DNA of 64,000 nucleotides from Peronospora farinosa (taxonomy: Eukaryota; Oomycota; Peronosporomycetes; Peronosporales; Peronosporaceae): positions 1 through 64,000 of the forward strand of contig CANTFK010000863.1 in the NCBI GenBank assembly GCA_947646735.1, in the 5' to 3' direction. Made by a program: the position numbers and the translations under genes. Positions 42,881-54,657 of this stretch are shown piece after piece; the stretch's first letter is position 1, and the number at the start of each line of letters is the position of its first letter. Under the pieces are notes generated by a model, which made no database searches, was not told the origin of the DNA, and worked only from the letters and a program-made list of their open reading frames with translations.

Positions 42881-44353
42881 ATGGATGCGTCGATGACTTC
42901 CGAGCCGGTATCGGACTTGGCAGTTGCAGCGCAATACGCAGATGCTGAGCTTCACTCAATCACGTCGCAGTTTGCAAACTCTACGACTATGATCGAGGGT
43001 GTTAAAGCGCCAATGGTGGCTGTTGTTGTCGACGACAGCGATAGCGACAAAAGCTCGGAAGACGAAGCAACAGTGAAACAACACACTGGAAAGAGTAAGG
43101 CGCGTGAAGTCGAAGCTGCTGGCGAGAGCTCGAGTTCGAGCGACGAAGAGGACGAGGACCCTGTTAAATTGCGGGAAGAGATCGAAGCAGCCATGACGAA
43201 GAAAGACAACAAGATGAGCGGACTTTTGACGACTGAGCACGAGGTTGTGACTGCACCTGTGCGTGAGCCAGATGTAGAGCTAACGAAGGACTGCCCTGTC
43301 ATTCACTGTGGCAGTATCTTGAATGTGAGTTTGCCCGGTCTCATGATGACGATCAAGTCCAATTCAAAGAGTAAACCACTGGACGAAGGGAGTGTGTTGT
43401 GTTTAGAGGACCGCACCGTGCTTGGATGTGTGGATGAAGTCTTTGGTCCTATCCTGATGCCAATGTATTTAGTTCGGTTTGAGAATGCCAGCAAGATGCC
43501 CGAGAAAGCTGCGGTCAATACTGCTGTCTACTATGCGACGGAGCACACAACGTACATTATCCCGGAGAATATCAAAGACAAGGGCACGGATGCTTCGAAT
43601 TTATTTGACGAAGAGACTGAGGAGACGGAATTTTCAGATGACGAAGCCGAGGCAGCTTCGAAGCGAGGAAAGCGCAAGCGAAATCGGGGTACTGCGCCGA
43701 GCATTTCAGGCGACAACGCTAGCTTCGTGCCGTCCTACAGCGGACGCGCAAATCGCGGTGGACGTGGTGGTCGCGGTGGCCGTGAGGGCAACTTCACGGA
43801 CTACCGTGCTCGACAAAATACATCGCCTCACGGAGGTCGCGGTAGGTATGTTCAGCAGCCGCCAATGCCCGTGATGCCTGCTACCGGTGTGACCACAATT
43901 CCTGCGTTTCAGACTCAACCATACGGTGGTGTGACGAAATACACGCAGCCAGGCGGTTTTGGCGGAGCAAGACCGCCCGCGGTGTATGGAAACACGAAAT
44001 ATACGTCTCCTCGAGGCAACGGAGTGTCCCCACTACCCATGCCGGCGTATCATGGAGTGGGTATGCCGCAACCTCAGCAAGCTCCATCGCGTGGCTATTG
44101 CCAGCCCCCGCCATCGCACAGTGCGCACAATTTGCCTCCACACCCGCCCCAGGCCTCATACCAGCAGTACCCTCCGCCACCGACTGCAGCTTACTTGCAG
44201 CCGCAACAAGTACTATGCACACCTTATGGCCAACCTCAGCCACCACGGTACCGTCAACCCCCGCCTCCACCTACGCCAGCACACTACAGAGTAAATGGCC
44301 AGCAGCAGCCACCACCACCGCCGGGACAGCCTTACGACCAAAGGCGTTATTAA
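42881..44353 (+). CDS. NAF1: H/ACA ribonucleoprotein assembly factor NAF1
   Basis: 490 aa, no intron. NAF1 binds dyskerin during H/ACA snoRNP assembly in the nucleus and is later replaced by GAR1. The Gar1/Naf1 beta-barrel lies at about residues 135-230 (VIHCGSILNVSLPG, VLCLEDRTVLGCVDEVFGPI, PMYLVRFENASKM). Acidic Ser/Asp/Glu stretches flank it (SSSSSDEEDED; DEETEETEFSDDEAE). They are followed by KRGKRKRNRG, an RGG region (GRANRGGRGGRGGREG) and a long Pro/Gln/Tyr-rich tail, as in fungal and animal NAF1. The start at 42881 follows ttacc and precedes the acidic N-terminus. Confidence 0.92.
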   Translation: MDASMTSEPVSDLAVAAQYADAELHSITSQFANSTTMIEGVKAPMVAVVVDDSDSDKSSEDEATVKQHTGKSKAREVEAAGESSSSSDEEDEDPVKLREEIEAAMTKKDNKMSGLLTTEHEVVTAPVREPDVELTKDCPVIHCGSILNVSLPGLMMTIKSNSKSKPLDEGSVLCLEDRTVLGCVDEVFGPILMPMYLVRFENASKMPEKAAVNTAVYYATEHTTYIIPENIKDKGTDASNLFDEETEETEFSDDEAEAASKRGKRKRNRGTAPSISGDNASFVPSYSGRANRGGRGGRGGREGNFTDYRARQNTSPHGGRGRYVQQPPMPVMPATGVTTIPAFQTQPYGGVTKYTQPGGFGGARPPAVYGNTKYTSPRGNGVSPLPMPAYHGVGMPQPQQAPSRGYCQPPPSHSAHNLPPHPPQASYQQYPPPPTAAYLQPQQVLCTPYGQPQPPRYRQPPPPPTPAHYRVNGQQQPPPPPGQPYDQRRY

Positions 44354-44488
44354 TTCAACTCTTCTTTCACACGCTTGAAATGTTAGATAGACGTGCAACA
44401 GCATACCGATACCCACATCTTCTTGCGATAGAGCATGCACTCTTCACGAGCAGAAACGACGCTTCGTACATGGAAACAAATACTTATC

Positions 44489-46264
44489 TTAGCTCGAGGA
44501 TGTGAGTGTAACACTCGCAATGAAACCGTTCTTCATCACTTCAAAGATGCACCCTGGTGTTGGCGAGTAACACAAGCTTGAACCAAACGGGTGAAGGCCC
44601 AAACCGTTATCGTGGACGATGGGCCGCAAGTCTGACACTCTTCCAAATACCAAGCGAATATCCTTCCACTAAAACCACCAGCAATGCGGTGTGTCAAGAC
44701 AATCTATGCGTTTGCTGCCAAATAAGCCAAAAGCGACTATACCGGAGTTTCAGGCGTGATTTTTGAGCTGATTTTCGTTGGCATCTCTGCGGATTGGAAA
44801 TTGAGCTGAAAATTGCACTTGTTGTAGGCGCCGAAATCCGGATGTCTGTAGTTTGCAATGAGGAAACCAGAAACTCACAGATGAGCAACACCGGCTTATA
44901 TGAACAAAATTGTACACGTCTTACCCGAGTGCGTTGGTCTTCAGAATCACCTTTGAGGCACGATGCATTGAATCGTATAATACGTCCAGCCCTAGGTGAG
45001 GGTAGTTGTGAAAATAGTCGCTGACGAGACCTCCAGCAACGGTGGCCCTGCCAATTCCAACACCGAGTGAACAATACATCAGCACTACATGTACCATTGC
45101 TTTTCAATTCAGTTGAACCGTACCCATCGTTGGGGTCTTCCGCCCTTCGAAACACAGAGACTGGTACACCTATCTCGCTTATCACCTCCTGCAAAACGCA
45201 TTTGATAGTGTAAGACATTGCAATTTGTATCTGATAAATGCTAGGAATTGTAAAACCTGAGGCGACCACCCAAGCTGAATGCGCTGTTTGCGGCCAGTAA
45301 AAACAAGCGATGTGTGCTTTTTACCAACATCGACTTCAATTTCTTCAAAGTAGTATCTGTAAATAGTATCACAGTAAGCACTCACGTTCTGCATGTAATA
45401 ATCCGAACCTACAAACATTACTTTTTCGTTGGAGCTGGAAGTCCAGGAGACCAATAATCTCCACCCATAAAGACCGTGAGCCCAGTAGCAGCTGGAGTGG
45501 CACCGTTCTATAATACAACCGGCGATTAATATCCTCTAAATGGACAAAAGAAGTAAGGGCACGTACCGGAAATTCCAGAGGCAAGTCCGTACCGTTCTCG
45601 TACAAATTACGGTACTCAGCTGGAATTGGAAACTTGACGCAACCACCTTGGTAGCCCAATATATAGCTCTGTATCGTCATTATACGCATCGACTATGAGT
45701 ATGAATGAAAGGCTATATAGCAAGTAATGAGGAAAAGAATATCGACCTGCTCAGCAGCATCGTAGTGGCCTGGGAACGTCGGTCCAAACAGCTGCAGCAT
45801 TTCCACATAATTGAGATAAGTACAGCCAGCCAAAATCTTAGCACTAATACCGATAAGCAAAGCTTTGATTGCGTACATTATACACAGACATGAAAGTGGC
45901 AGCAATGTCACCGCCAAAGATCACAACACGACCGAATTTTAGCGCAACGCGGTTCACATTGTAAAACTCGATTGACTTGAGCGTCTGTCGTATAGAATCA
46001 AAGTGCAGCTAGCAGAGATCAATGTCAGTAGTTAATACATAACAATAAGAAGAAGAAAACACGACAATTCCATACTCTAAATCCATCCTCGGCGGAATCC
46101 ACGACAACGTCGCGCTTATAGGGATCCACAGCATTGTACGAGATCTCAAAAGGATGTACAGGTAGACGAGTCTTAAGCGCATGTAATGCCTCAGCAATGC
46201 TGGCACCAAGACGGAAGGGTCCTACGCCAACGCCCAACTCGATGCGCCACACTTCGCGGATCAT
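44489..46264 (-). CDS. PHAF1: PHAF1/UPF0183 family protein (C16orf70-like)
   Basis: Multi-exon gene read from ATG 46264. Exon pieces in order align with PHAF1: IELGVGVGPFRLGASIAEAL, FEISYNAVDPYKRDVVV with SAEDGF, LHFDSIRQTLKSIEFYNVNR with VALKFGRVV, LFGPTFPGHYDAAEQ, SYILGYQGGCVKFPIPAEY, TGRKQRIQLGWSPQ, SDYFHNYPHLGLDVLYDS, HPDFGAYNKCNFQLNF, and the last exon 44668-44489 (WKDIRLVFGRVSDLRP through FEVMKNGFIASVTL). Introns are short, with gt...ag ends; exact borders in the middle are not fixed. In animals the protein associates with the autophagy/phagophore machinery. Convergent with NAF1, with 135 bp between stops. Confidence 0.85.
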
Positions 46265-47256
46265 TTCTTGCAATCGTTCGATAATTAGTCAAGACAGTAC
46301 GGCAATGTATACTTAGTATGTAAGAACGTGTATAATTTCGAATCCTTGAGTTCATCTACCTGCTGTTTTTGCGGAAAATGTATGAGACATTTCCTGCTTT
46401 TTCTGCACCGTTACGGACAACAGTACTATACGGCTATGCAGGATACGTTCTCGACAACAATAAGCAGAGCTTCTGACCTCTCTATAGCGATCTAGAGCTG
46501 AAGGCAGTTTCTGCTGACGGACATTCTTGCTTCGAAAGTCGAGACAGACATCATCAACAGAACAGAGCCGGTCTTGTATCCCGACCGCATGATTCTTTTA
46601 CGTTTGTCTCATGTACAAGGGTCAGGATCATCCCACTCATTTTGACTTATATTCACTAAGCAAAACATGAAAGTTCTCTTTTTCATGATATCATGTATCG
46701 ACAGACTAATGTTGTGATAATACTGGTCAGCTTATTGTAAAGAATGCGTTATAATACACGTTGCGAATCGTTCAGAACCAGTTTACAGTTTCTGGTAGTG
46801 CTCTCTTTTTATATACATGCGTTACCCACCATCCCAAGACCTGATGATTTGCTTCCTTGCATCACCATAAACGACAAACTTGGTCTTTCCCTCTGGTCGT
46901 TCGTGTAACTTACATGTACTGTAGTCCTATTTTGCTACTACATGAGAGAGCATCAGTTTGTCTGCTGAGCAATTCCACCGTATGATTACATTGTACGATG
47001 AAGATGTAAACTTGATTCGATTGCCAGCCAGCCAGCACAATGACATGTAAGTTCCCCCGATCTTCCGCAATAATCCCTTTTGATAGAATTTCATGATAAT
47101 ATCACTATAGAGAGATTTGGCTGTATCTTTACGGGTTAGGTTGTTTCGACCACTCTCGCTCTATTTTTTATTCGAAACAAAGTGCACTTAGTGTATAAAA
47201 AACGGTAACGCACATACACCAGTAAGGTGTCCTTCTGTTGTCATCGATTATCGTAT
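46265..47256. other. Intergenic between divergent genes
   Basis: About 1 kb; no gene seen. A TATA-like tataaaa lies at 47194-47200, about 57 bp upstream of the ATG at 47257, and probably serves the secreted protein gene. Confidence 0.5.
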
Positions 47257-48531
47257 ATGAAGACGTTCCTGGTACTTATAGGCATTGCATGTCTACTCTC
47301 GTCGGCGAACTCGGCCGCAAGCTGCTCTGAATGTGGTGGTAAGACGTGCATGCTAGACGGCACAGCGACGTCTGTAAGAGGCGGGGCGACATCTGTCCAA
47401 GTGAACTTTTGCAATTACGACAGCTCTAAAAACAACCAGTACGTGCTCAGCTTCGGGGTATCATCCCTCCCAAGCTGTGACACCAGCAACACGATACTCC
47501 CTGTTCTGTCGTCGCTCGTGGCGGCCGATGGGTGCACGGCCGAAGCTTGTGCTGTCACTGTGAACTTTAAATCTGCTCTGGATTGGGCCATCGCATTGCA
47601 GAACAATGGAGTGAACAACAAATTAACAGCACAGTTGACGGCTGGAGGTAACTCAGACGTTGTGACAATTGCTACATTTGAGACAATGGCAGCTGCTGTC
47701 ATGAATAGCGGCACGGCAAGCATTTCGGTTTGCGCCACGGAGCTCGAGATCAGTGGCTCGAGGTTCTCGAGTGTGGAAAGCTGCAATAAGGCGCATATTT
47801 GCAGAGGAGCGAGCACGGACACGACATGTACGATGGAGTTGATGAACAATGTACAGGTCCGAGATGTCAGCTGTGATGGAGAAGCCTGTACGGGCAAAGT
47901 GACGTGGAGTCAGCCACTTCCCTGTGACGGGAGTACTGGAGACGCTACGGCGTTGATTGTGGGCATGACGGTGGCAAGTAGCACGCACTCAAACTTTGTA
48001 AGTGTGGGCAGTATGACGGCTCCGACCTTTGATATCTTAGACGCCAGTGGGTTGAAGAGTGGAAGTTCAGAGTTGGTTCTGACAACGGACACTTTCTGTT
48101 CCTCCTCGGGTATTTCACTCAACGTGTCGTTGGCAGATAAAAGCGAAACGGTCAAAGTGAGTAGCGTGAACTCGACTATAAAGGGATCGGTGATTGTGAA
48201 GCTGGCGTCGCCGTTGAGCGGCGACCTGGATCATGACGATATGCAGCTATCACTTTCGCAGTGCGGTGTGTTGGTAACAAGATTGTTCTCCGCTGGAAAG
48301 GGCTCCGGCGACTCGTTGCCGTCGGAAGGTTTGGAGAACACGGTAGCAGGCACTACCGAATCGAGATCTACGCAAGAGACGAACTCTTCCACAGGACTTT
48401 CGAATAGCATTATTGTGGCTAGTGTGATTGCTGCCGTGGCTACCGCCGGCTTCGTATTTGAGTACGTCCATCACAAGATGCGGCAACCGAAGCCGTTGGC
48501 GCAAGACCCACTTGTCGCAACGACTGCGTAA
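47257..48531 (+). CDS. Secreted, cysteine-rich single-pass membrane protein, unknown function
   Basis: 424 aa, no intron. The ATG at 47257 opens a signal peptide (MKTFLVLIGIACLLSSANSA). The ectodomain has regularly spaced cysteines (SCSECGGKTCMLDGT, LPSCDTSN, DGCTAEACAV, SICATE-like, CDGEACTG, LPCDGSTG), suggesting several disulfides, and is rich in Ser and Thr. A Ser/Thr-rich stalk (TTESRSTQETNSSTG) leads to a transmembrane segment (SIIVASVIAAVATAGFVFEY) and a short tail ending PLVATTA. No RxLR or CRN motif was seen after the signal peptide, so there is no reason to call it an effector. No family was recognised. Confidence 0.85.
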   Translation: MKTFLVLIGIACLLSSANSAASCSECGGKTCMLDGTATSVRGGATSVQVNFCNYDSSKNNQYVLSFGVSSLPSCDTSNTILPVLSSLVAADGCTAEACAVTVNFKSALDWAIALQNNGVNNKLTAQLTAGGNSDVVTIATFETMAAAVMNSGTASISVCATELEISGSRFSSVESCNKAHICRGASTDTTCTMELMNNVQVRDVSCDGEACTGKVTWSQPLPCDGSTGDATALIVGMTVASSTHSNFVSVGSMTAPTFDILDASGLKSGSSELVLTTDTFCSSSGISLNVSLADKSETVKVSSVNSTIKGSVIVKLASPLSGDLDHDDMQLSLSQCGVLVTRLFSAGKGSGDSLPSEGLENTVAGTTESRSTQETNSSTGLSNSIIVASVIAAVATAGFVFEYVHHKMRQPKPLAQDPLVATTA

Positions 48532-48843
48532 GCACAAACAAGTTTGTACCACGGAGACATAAATCGACCGACCATGTAGGCAATTAATAAAGGTTGTTTG
48601 GCTTTTTGTGAGATGTGCGTTGTGGTGTTCACTTCGTGCACGTGACTTGCTATAGCATACGACCTCGCGAATCTTCTTCGAGTGCATTATGGTCAAAGTC
48701 CTTGTGAGAGCACAACCCTTGAGATCTTCTGTTGTGCTCAGGTAAAAGTTGGTGTTGTCGCAATGATTGCTATTTGCATTTTGCGTAATGGAAGCTAAAG
48801 ATATATGAATCCGATACATGGTGTCACATTATCGATAGTGCAT

Positions 48844-51489
48844 CTAGGGCTTCTGACCGGTCTTGCGCAAATGACGAATCTTCAGTGATCGCGTCATGGC
48901 TAAGTCTTTTTTCAAGGCAAAACGTTTAGCCGCTGTTACGGCAAAGTCGTCCAACTGTTGTTCCAGTTTGAGGATTTTGGCATTCAGCTCAACTAGAACT
49001 TCGTCCTCGGCAAGTGAAGGCGCAGCTGCAACAGTGCCTTCAACAGGTGCTAGTGCAGGAGGCGGCTTTGAAGATGATAGCTCGGAGGTCGATGGCTCCG
49101 ACGGCGAAGTAGATGCATCCACACGAAGTTGCTTCGACTCTAACGTGTTCGAGACAGAATTTCTGTGTTGAGACTTGGTTCCATCGGTGTTCTGGTTAGA
49201 CTGGGGTACACATCTCGGACTTGCTGCATTTTTGACAGAGTTGTGTGGCTTATTGCCAGTGGCAGGCTCTAATACATGTGGAGAAAGTCGATTGCGCAAA
49301 AACTTCAGGACTGCTTCGGTGCCCTGACTCAAGATATAAGCACGAATTCCTCGCTGCGGATTACCAGCCAGGTAGAGGGCACGAAGGTTATCGCAGAGCG
49401 CAAGTTCTACAGGAATCTATTGGAAACAGACATATACACAATGAGCATATTTCCGGCCAAAAGCAATCTGGAGCTCTCATACCTGTCGCAACTCATTGTT
49501 CTCTAAAGAGAGCGATGTCAACTTCGGCACCTGGTGAACTGTTCCGCAGGACTCCAGCTACATAACACATAACAGCGTGGTTTAGACCAATGAAAGTTTT
49601 GCAGACGTCGAACGTAATAAAGTCCATACGCGGTTGTTAGCAACGCTTAGCACAGAAAGCTGGCGCATTGTGGACCATGGAAACCCATCCAGCACTCGAA
49701 GACGGTTGGATGAAAGAACAAGAGTATCCATCAATTCCAAATACTGAAGCTTCTGCGGGATATCCGTCAAATTATTGTTGCGGAGGTCCAGCTCCTTCAG
49801 AGATAAGCATATGCTGGAACGATTTCCCGCGACGAGCATAGCATTTATAGCATCTGTCGTCAACGAGTTTTTGCTCAGTCGCAAATGTTCCAGGCTCGGG
49901 ATCATCGCGATCGAAGGATGTACCGATTTCAATCCACATTTCTCTGCAGTGAGTGAATGCAGCGATTTCAGATCGCCAATTGCTTCAGGTAACTCCAGCA
50001 GCCAATTTTCGGAAATATCGAGCTGAAGCAGAGTTTCTCCAAAATTGTACTTTCCCGCGGAATGAAGCTGGTCGGGCAGTCGCTTGAGTTTCATGTCTAC
50101 CAGATGCAAATTGCCTGATGCGGCAGCGTTCCGGAACAAATATTCATCCTCATGAGGTGGTTCATCAGCCATGGGCTCATCTTGCTCCGTGTTTCGCTGT
50201 CTGATGGTAAACTCGTCAATCTCCTCCTCCATGGCGTCAACTCCTACAGGAGGTCCGCCGCGGGTTCGCAGGTATTTCTTGAGTGGCTCTGTACCAGAAG
50301 AAATTATATCTCGCCGAATCGAGCGCAATGGATTGCCCTCAACAAGCAGATGATCGAGATGTTTAAGATAGCCTAATCCTGCAGGTAAATCGTGCAGATC
50401 ATTGTTGGTGACATCGAGTGTCTTGAGTCGGTATAACTGAGGGATCCTGTCTGACAAATGCTGCAGCTTGTTGTCACGCACATCGAGCACCGTGATCGAC
50501 TCCATCACATTCAAAATGATGTCATCTGGAATTTCACGTAGCATGTTAAAACCAAGAAAAAGCTGATCCAAGCACGTGTTGTTCTTTGGCAGCGTCGGGA
50601 ACACTTCCAGTTTGTTCTGACGCAGATCAATATACTTGATCGACACAAGCTCAGGAAGAGCGTCACCCATAGTAACTAAACGGTTCTTGCTCATATCCAG
50701 CGTCAGCAGACCCGTAAGTAAACCAAAGGACAGCGGCAGGTCTGCGATCTGGTTCGAATGCGCCGACAACGTTTTTAGATTACGAAGACGACCAATTGTC
50801 GAAGGAAACGTCCTCAACTGGTTATTCTCCACCCGTAACACCTCTAAGTGAACGAGCTCGCCGATAGAATCGGGCAACTTTGTCAACATGTTGCCCTCTA
50901 GTCCTAACTCCCGTAACTTGTACAGCTTTCCCAATTGTTCCGATAAACATCCTTCCAACTTGTTGCTACAAAACAAACACAACAATGTGCGGATCAGTTT
51001 TGTTGACTGTATTTTGTAACTCACTCATTCTTGCAATATCTACTTGCTGAGGTCGAGACTCGTAAGCGTCTCTAAGCTCCACAAAGCCAATGGCAATTGG
51101 TGCAGATGGTTGTGGCGCATCTTGAAGCTTATAAGATACTTGAGCGTCCCCACTTGACTTGGCAGCTCTGCAATCTCATTGTAGCTGAAGACAACAAGCA
51201 CAATTATTTAGTCAGACCCAAACTACCAACAAATGCATTAGAATTGTTAATATTTTGTATACCTCAGGTCCAATTTGCGAAGAACGGCGCACTCCCAACT
51301 ATGTTCGTCTTCGTCCAGGAGTTCGTATAGGCAGAAAATCTCGTCAGGAAACGTGTGGAAGTCACGTGACGACAAGTTTAAACAGCCGGATTGACGAGCC
51401 AACCGAAAGGTACGTGTCATTGCAGCAGCTGAAGTAGCAACGGAAGAAGACGTCGAACGCCGCATCGCGTCCCGGATACGCGACGACAT
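48844..51489 (-). CDS. LRRC40: Leucine-rich repeat protein, LRRC40 family
   Basis: Five exons: 51489-51263, 51184-51044, 50965-49588, 49557-49483 and 49416-48844, giving 797 aa in one frame. The N-terminus (FRLARQSGCLNLSSRDFHTF) matches the LRRC40 start. About 20 LRRs of the form LxxLxLxxNxLxxLPxx follow. Two diagnostic segments are GNPLRSIRRDIISSGTEPLK and GNPQRGIRAYILSQGTEAVL, each closing one LRR block as in LRRC40. An acidic linker (DAMEEEIDEF, about residue 360) separates the blocks. Unlike animal LRRC40, about 120 residues follow the last block, Ser/Pro-rich and ending in a predicted coiled coil (ELNAKILKLEQQLDDFAVTA). The molecular role is not established. Confidence 0.9.
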
Positions 51490-52641
51490 TTTCAATTATG
51501 CGACAGAGTGGCTTTTTTTAAGTATTTTGACCAATAGATTGATCCGACCGAAGTGAGCACGAAGTTGCTGTTGAAGTTGAAGTTGACAGAGTGTTGAACT
51601 TAGTTCCCGTCTCATTTAAACTTTTGCTTCTCAAGTGGCACATTGAGCTGCTTTGTGCTCGCATAGGCAGGTGTTAATTGATGAATTAGACAGCTAGTCA
51701 ATTAGTACGTTATAGCTCATGTAAACCACCCGCACGAGTTCTTTGTCAGAGCACACTTGTCCTCCAATCAGTTTAAAAGCCAACAATCGATCATGCGGTC
51801 GCAAAATTTCTACATTATGTACCATCTTGCTGCGATTGCAGCAGCTATCTAGTAAGTCGTAGATTATGTATGTATGCCTCCTGGTGGGGGCTGCAGGTTT
51901 TGAACAACGTAAGACACTAGCAGTCTTCCTATTGTCACTCATTCAAGGGTATTTGAACAATCGTGACCCTTGATTGGTTATGAGCTATTAGGCTGTGACA
52001 GAACTTCCAAGGGGTGCTCTAGGAGCCCTAAGTTGTTGTGCAGCAAAGCAATTCACGGAGAAGTCCGGATATAAACTTGTTATGACATCACCGTTCTTGG
52101 CGGCCTAGGAGTCGTGCTGGTGGTAGCTAAAACAATGGGCATTCAGTAGGAAACTTGGCTACACGCACTACCGACAGGTTTCCTACACTGTCGTTCTGTC
52201 CCGCAAAAACACTATACTTGAGTATGTCGTGGCTGGAAAAAGAAAGACCAGCTGTGGTACGAGAGATTAAGAGATCCGATGAGGCTATGCAGAGCATTTA
52301 CATGGTGGCCATCATTCTAGCGACGTAATCTTTGAAAATTTGGGTAGCCAACATAAGTTACTTAGATACGCATATTTCTGAAGTACATAATGTTTCCGCA
52401 AAATGCCTCGATACGATTTACAGCAACATTTGAATTCTGCTGAGGCTTGTTAAATTGCAGCATTCGAATTAGCGAGCTGACGTAATGTTGCATATGTATG
52501 TACCAATCAAAACCATTTTATTAGCTTTTCTATCCAATCATTCAACGTCTTCTTGTGTGTGGTGCACACATTCCGTAAATCAAAACATTATTAAGCACCA
52601 ATCGTCCTGCATTGCGTCCTGCATTGCCGTCCTGCGTGAAT
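51490..52641. other. Intergenic between divergent genes
   Basis: 1.15 kb; no open frame with protein-like sequence and no RNA gene recognised. It should contain promoters of LRRC40 (left) and MTG1 (right). Confidence 0.5.
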
Positions 52642-53648
52642 ATGAGTGTGTTCCGGTCCAAATTTTTGTATCCTGCTAAAGTGAACTGGTTTCCAGGTCA
52701 CATGGCTCTTGCTAGACGTCAAATGGTGGCTCAAATGGACGCTGTGGATGTGTTGATCGAGGTGCGTGACGCTCGAATCCCTTGGAGTTCGGCCAACCCC
52801 GTCCTGGAGGAAGCTTTCGGACAGTCCAAGCCTCGTCTTGTTGTCTTTAACAAGTGTGATTTAGCCAACTATAACATGCAGCAACGAGTGGAAAAACAGT
52901 GCAAAAATGAGCACGGATCGGCAACCGACTGTCTTTTCACGTCTGTGACCAAAGGCAAACGGTTGCAGGCCATCCTGCAATGGTGTAATAAACACAGTCA
53001 GGCCCAGTTTAAGAGTACTGCAGGATCTATGGTCATGGTGGTTGGGATCCCCAATGTAGGCAAATCCTCGCTTATTAACGAGTTCCGACGTCTGTCGAGC
53101 TCGCAAAAATTGGCTAAAGGCCGGAAGAGAGCCAATGTCGGACCTACACCCGGCGTCACCGTCCGCAATGACATCATCAAGGTGTGTGTAGCTTACTCAA
53201 GATGAAAGAAGATGTAGAGGTTATTAACCTCTGTTGCTTCTAGGTGAATGACAAACCGGCAGTTTATGTGGTGGATACTCCTGGTGTGATGCTGCCAAAT
53301 ATCTCATCGGCTGAGACGGGAATGAGACTGGCCCTAACGGGAGCTATCAAGGATGAAGTCGTGGGGACCGAGTTGATTGCAGACTACATGCTTTTTCTGC
53401 TCAATCAGATGAAGTCGACGCGATATGTGGACGCATTGAAACTTCCAAGACTGACGGACAACATCGGCGAGCTATTCAAGTTGGTGTACAAGCGTTGCGG
53501 TGCATTGGGCAAGGAACCTGACGAGCAAGATCGTTTGGCTGCGCAGTTCTTGTTACAGGAATTCCGTCGAGGAGCGTTTGGCAACTTCACACTAGACGCT
53601 ATTGAAATGCCTGCTGGTGTCATTAAACCCACTGTACCATCATCATAA
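52642..53648 (+). CDS. MTG1: Circularly permuted GTPase MTG1/YlqF (mitochondrial ribosome assembly)
   Basis: Two exons, 52642-53181 and 53244-53648, with a 62 bp intron; 314 aa. The motif order G4-G5-G1-G2-G3 marks the permuted family: NWFPGHMALARRQM at the start, DVLIEVRDARIPWSS, FNKCDLAN (G4), then GIPNVGKSSLIN (G1), GPTPGVT (G2) and VVDTPGV (G3). The C-terminal YlqF-type helical region contains RGAFGNFTLD. MTG1 acts in assembly of the mitochondrial large ribosomal subunit. The ATG at 52642 (MSVFRSKFLYPAKVNWFPGH) gives a very short presequence-like start. Confidence 0.93.
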
Positions 53649-54657
53649 CTTTGCAGCAGCAATAAGAAACTGAACTTGCAGTCAGTCTCCTCAGCCAGCA
53701 CGCAGTTCTGTCTCTATATATATTTAATGGCTCTAACTCTAGACATTGTGGGAGACAAACAGCAATCCACGCGAGGACCCGAGTCGCAGGCGCCAAGTAT
53801 GAATCGGCTCGATTGTCTAAGAAATTGCGCTTGGGTATTCAAGGCGAGGAGCATACAGTAAAAGCAGCTGTACAGCTCTGCGTGGTCCATTCTAAGCTCT
53901 TGGCAGCATTGTCCCATGCAATTTCATTTTCGGTGGATGCTGTTCCTGTCGTAAGAATGGGAGGAATCGCCTTATCGATTTCACGCACTAAATTTGCGAT
54001 CTCGAGATGCCAGGCAAGATCTCTACGACCTCATTCGGTGTCTTTGGCATGGTGACTAAATTCGGTACGACCTATCGCTATCAAGAAGCTTCACGTAGAC
54101 GCTTTCAAGAACACGTTTGTTGAATATGAGAAGAAGTTTTGCGTCATCAAGGGTCTTTCCACTCCAACATCGTGATAACGATATGTTCGTGTTTCAATCA
54201 CCGACTGTACTGCTTGTGGCCGAACTGCTTGCAAACGTGAGTTTCTTTGACATCTATCATGAAATGCCAGGCACGCTGATTGTGTCTTGCATAACCCGTG
54301 ATGCTTAACATAGTGAAAGGATTGTTTACCTGCACTGCCACAGCCCGATGATCGAATTTTGTCACTGTAACCAAGTTCAGCGATGTTAGACAAAATCATG
54401 CCGATCTTGGTACGCATTCGATCAACCCCGTGGTAGCCCGCTATGGGTGTTTGACGTGGTGAAAAGTAAAGCACCCCAACAATTTCTCGATCATGTGTAG
54501 AAGACGCTTGCGAAGACTCGAGGTAGAATTACGTAACGTAAACTTTTTTTGTCCAAATTCAGAAGCCTCTAGTACATTCATCGCTTGCAATTGAGCCAGG
54601 TGCACGTCTAGCCTGGCTCTCCGCTCTGGAGCACATGTGCTTTATACAGCATATCTC
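53649..54657. other. Intergenic with a plus-strand gene relic
   Basis: Between convergent genes. At about 53788-54055 a plus-strand frame reads AKYESARLSKKLRLGIQGEE and continues protein-like to a stop at 54055. Broken frames follow to about 54300. This looks like a decayed gene or transposon piece of unknown type, with nothing else of note. Confidence 0.35.

Noticed and set aside
47257..48531. RxLR or Crinkler effector
   Set aside because: It has a signal peptide, but no RxLR/dEER or LxLFLAK-type motif, and a transmembrane segment near the C-terminus suggests a surface protein.
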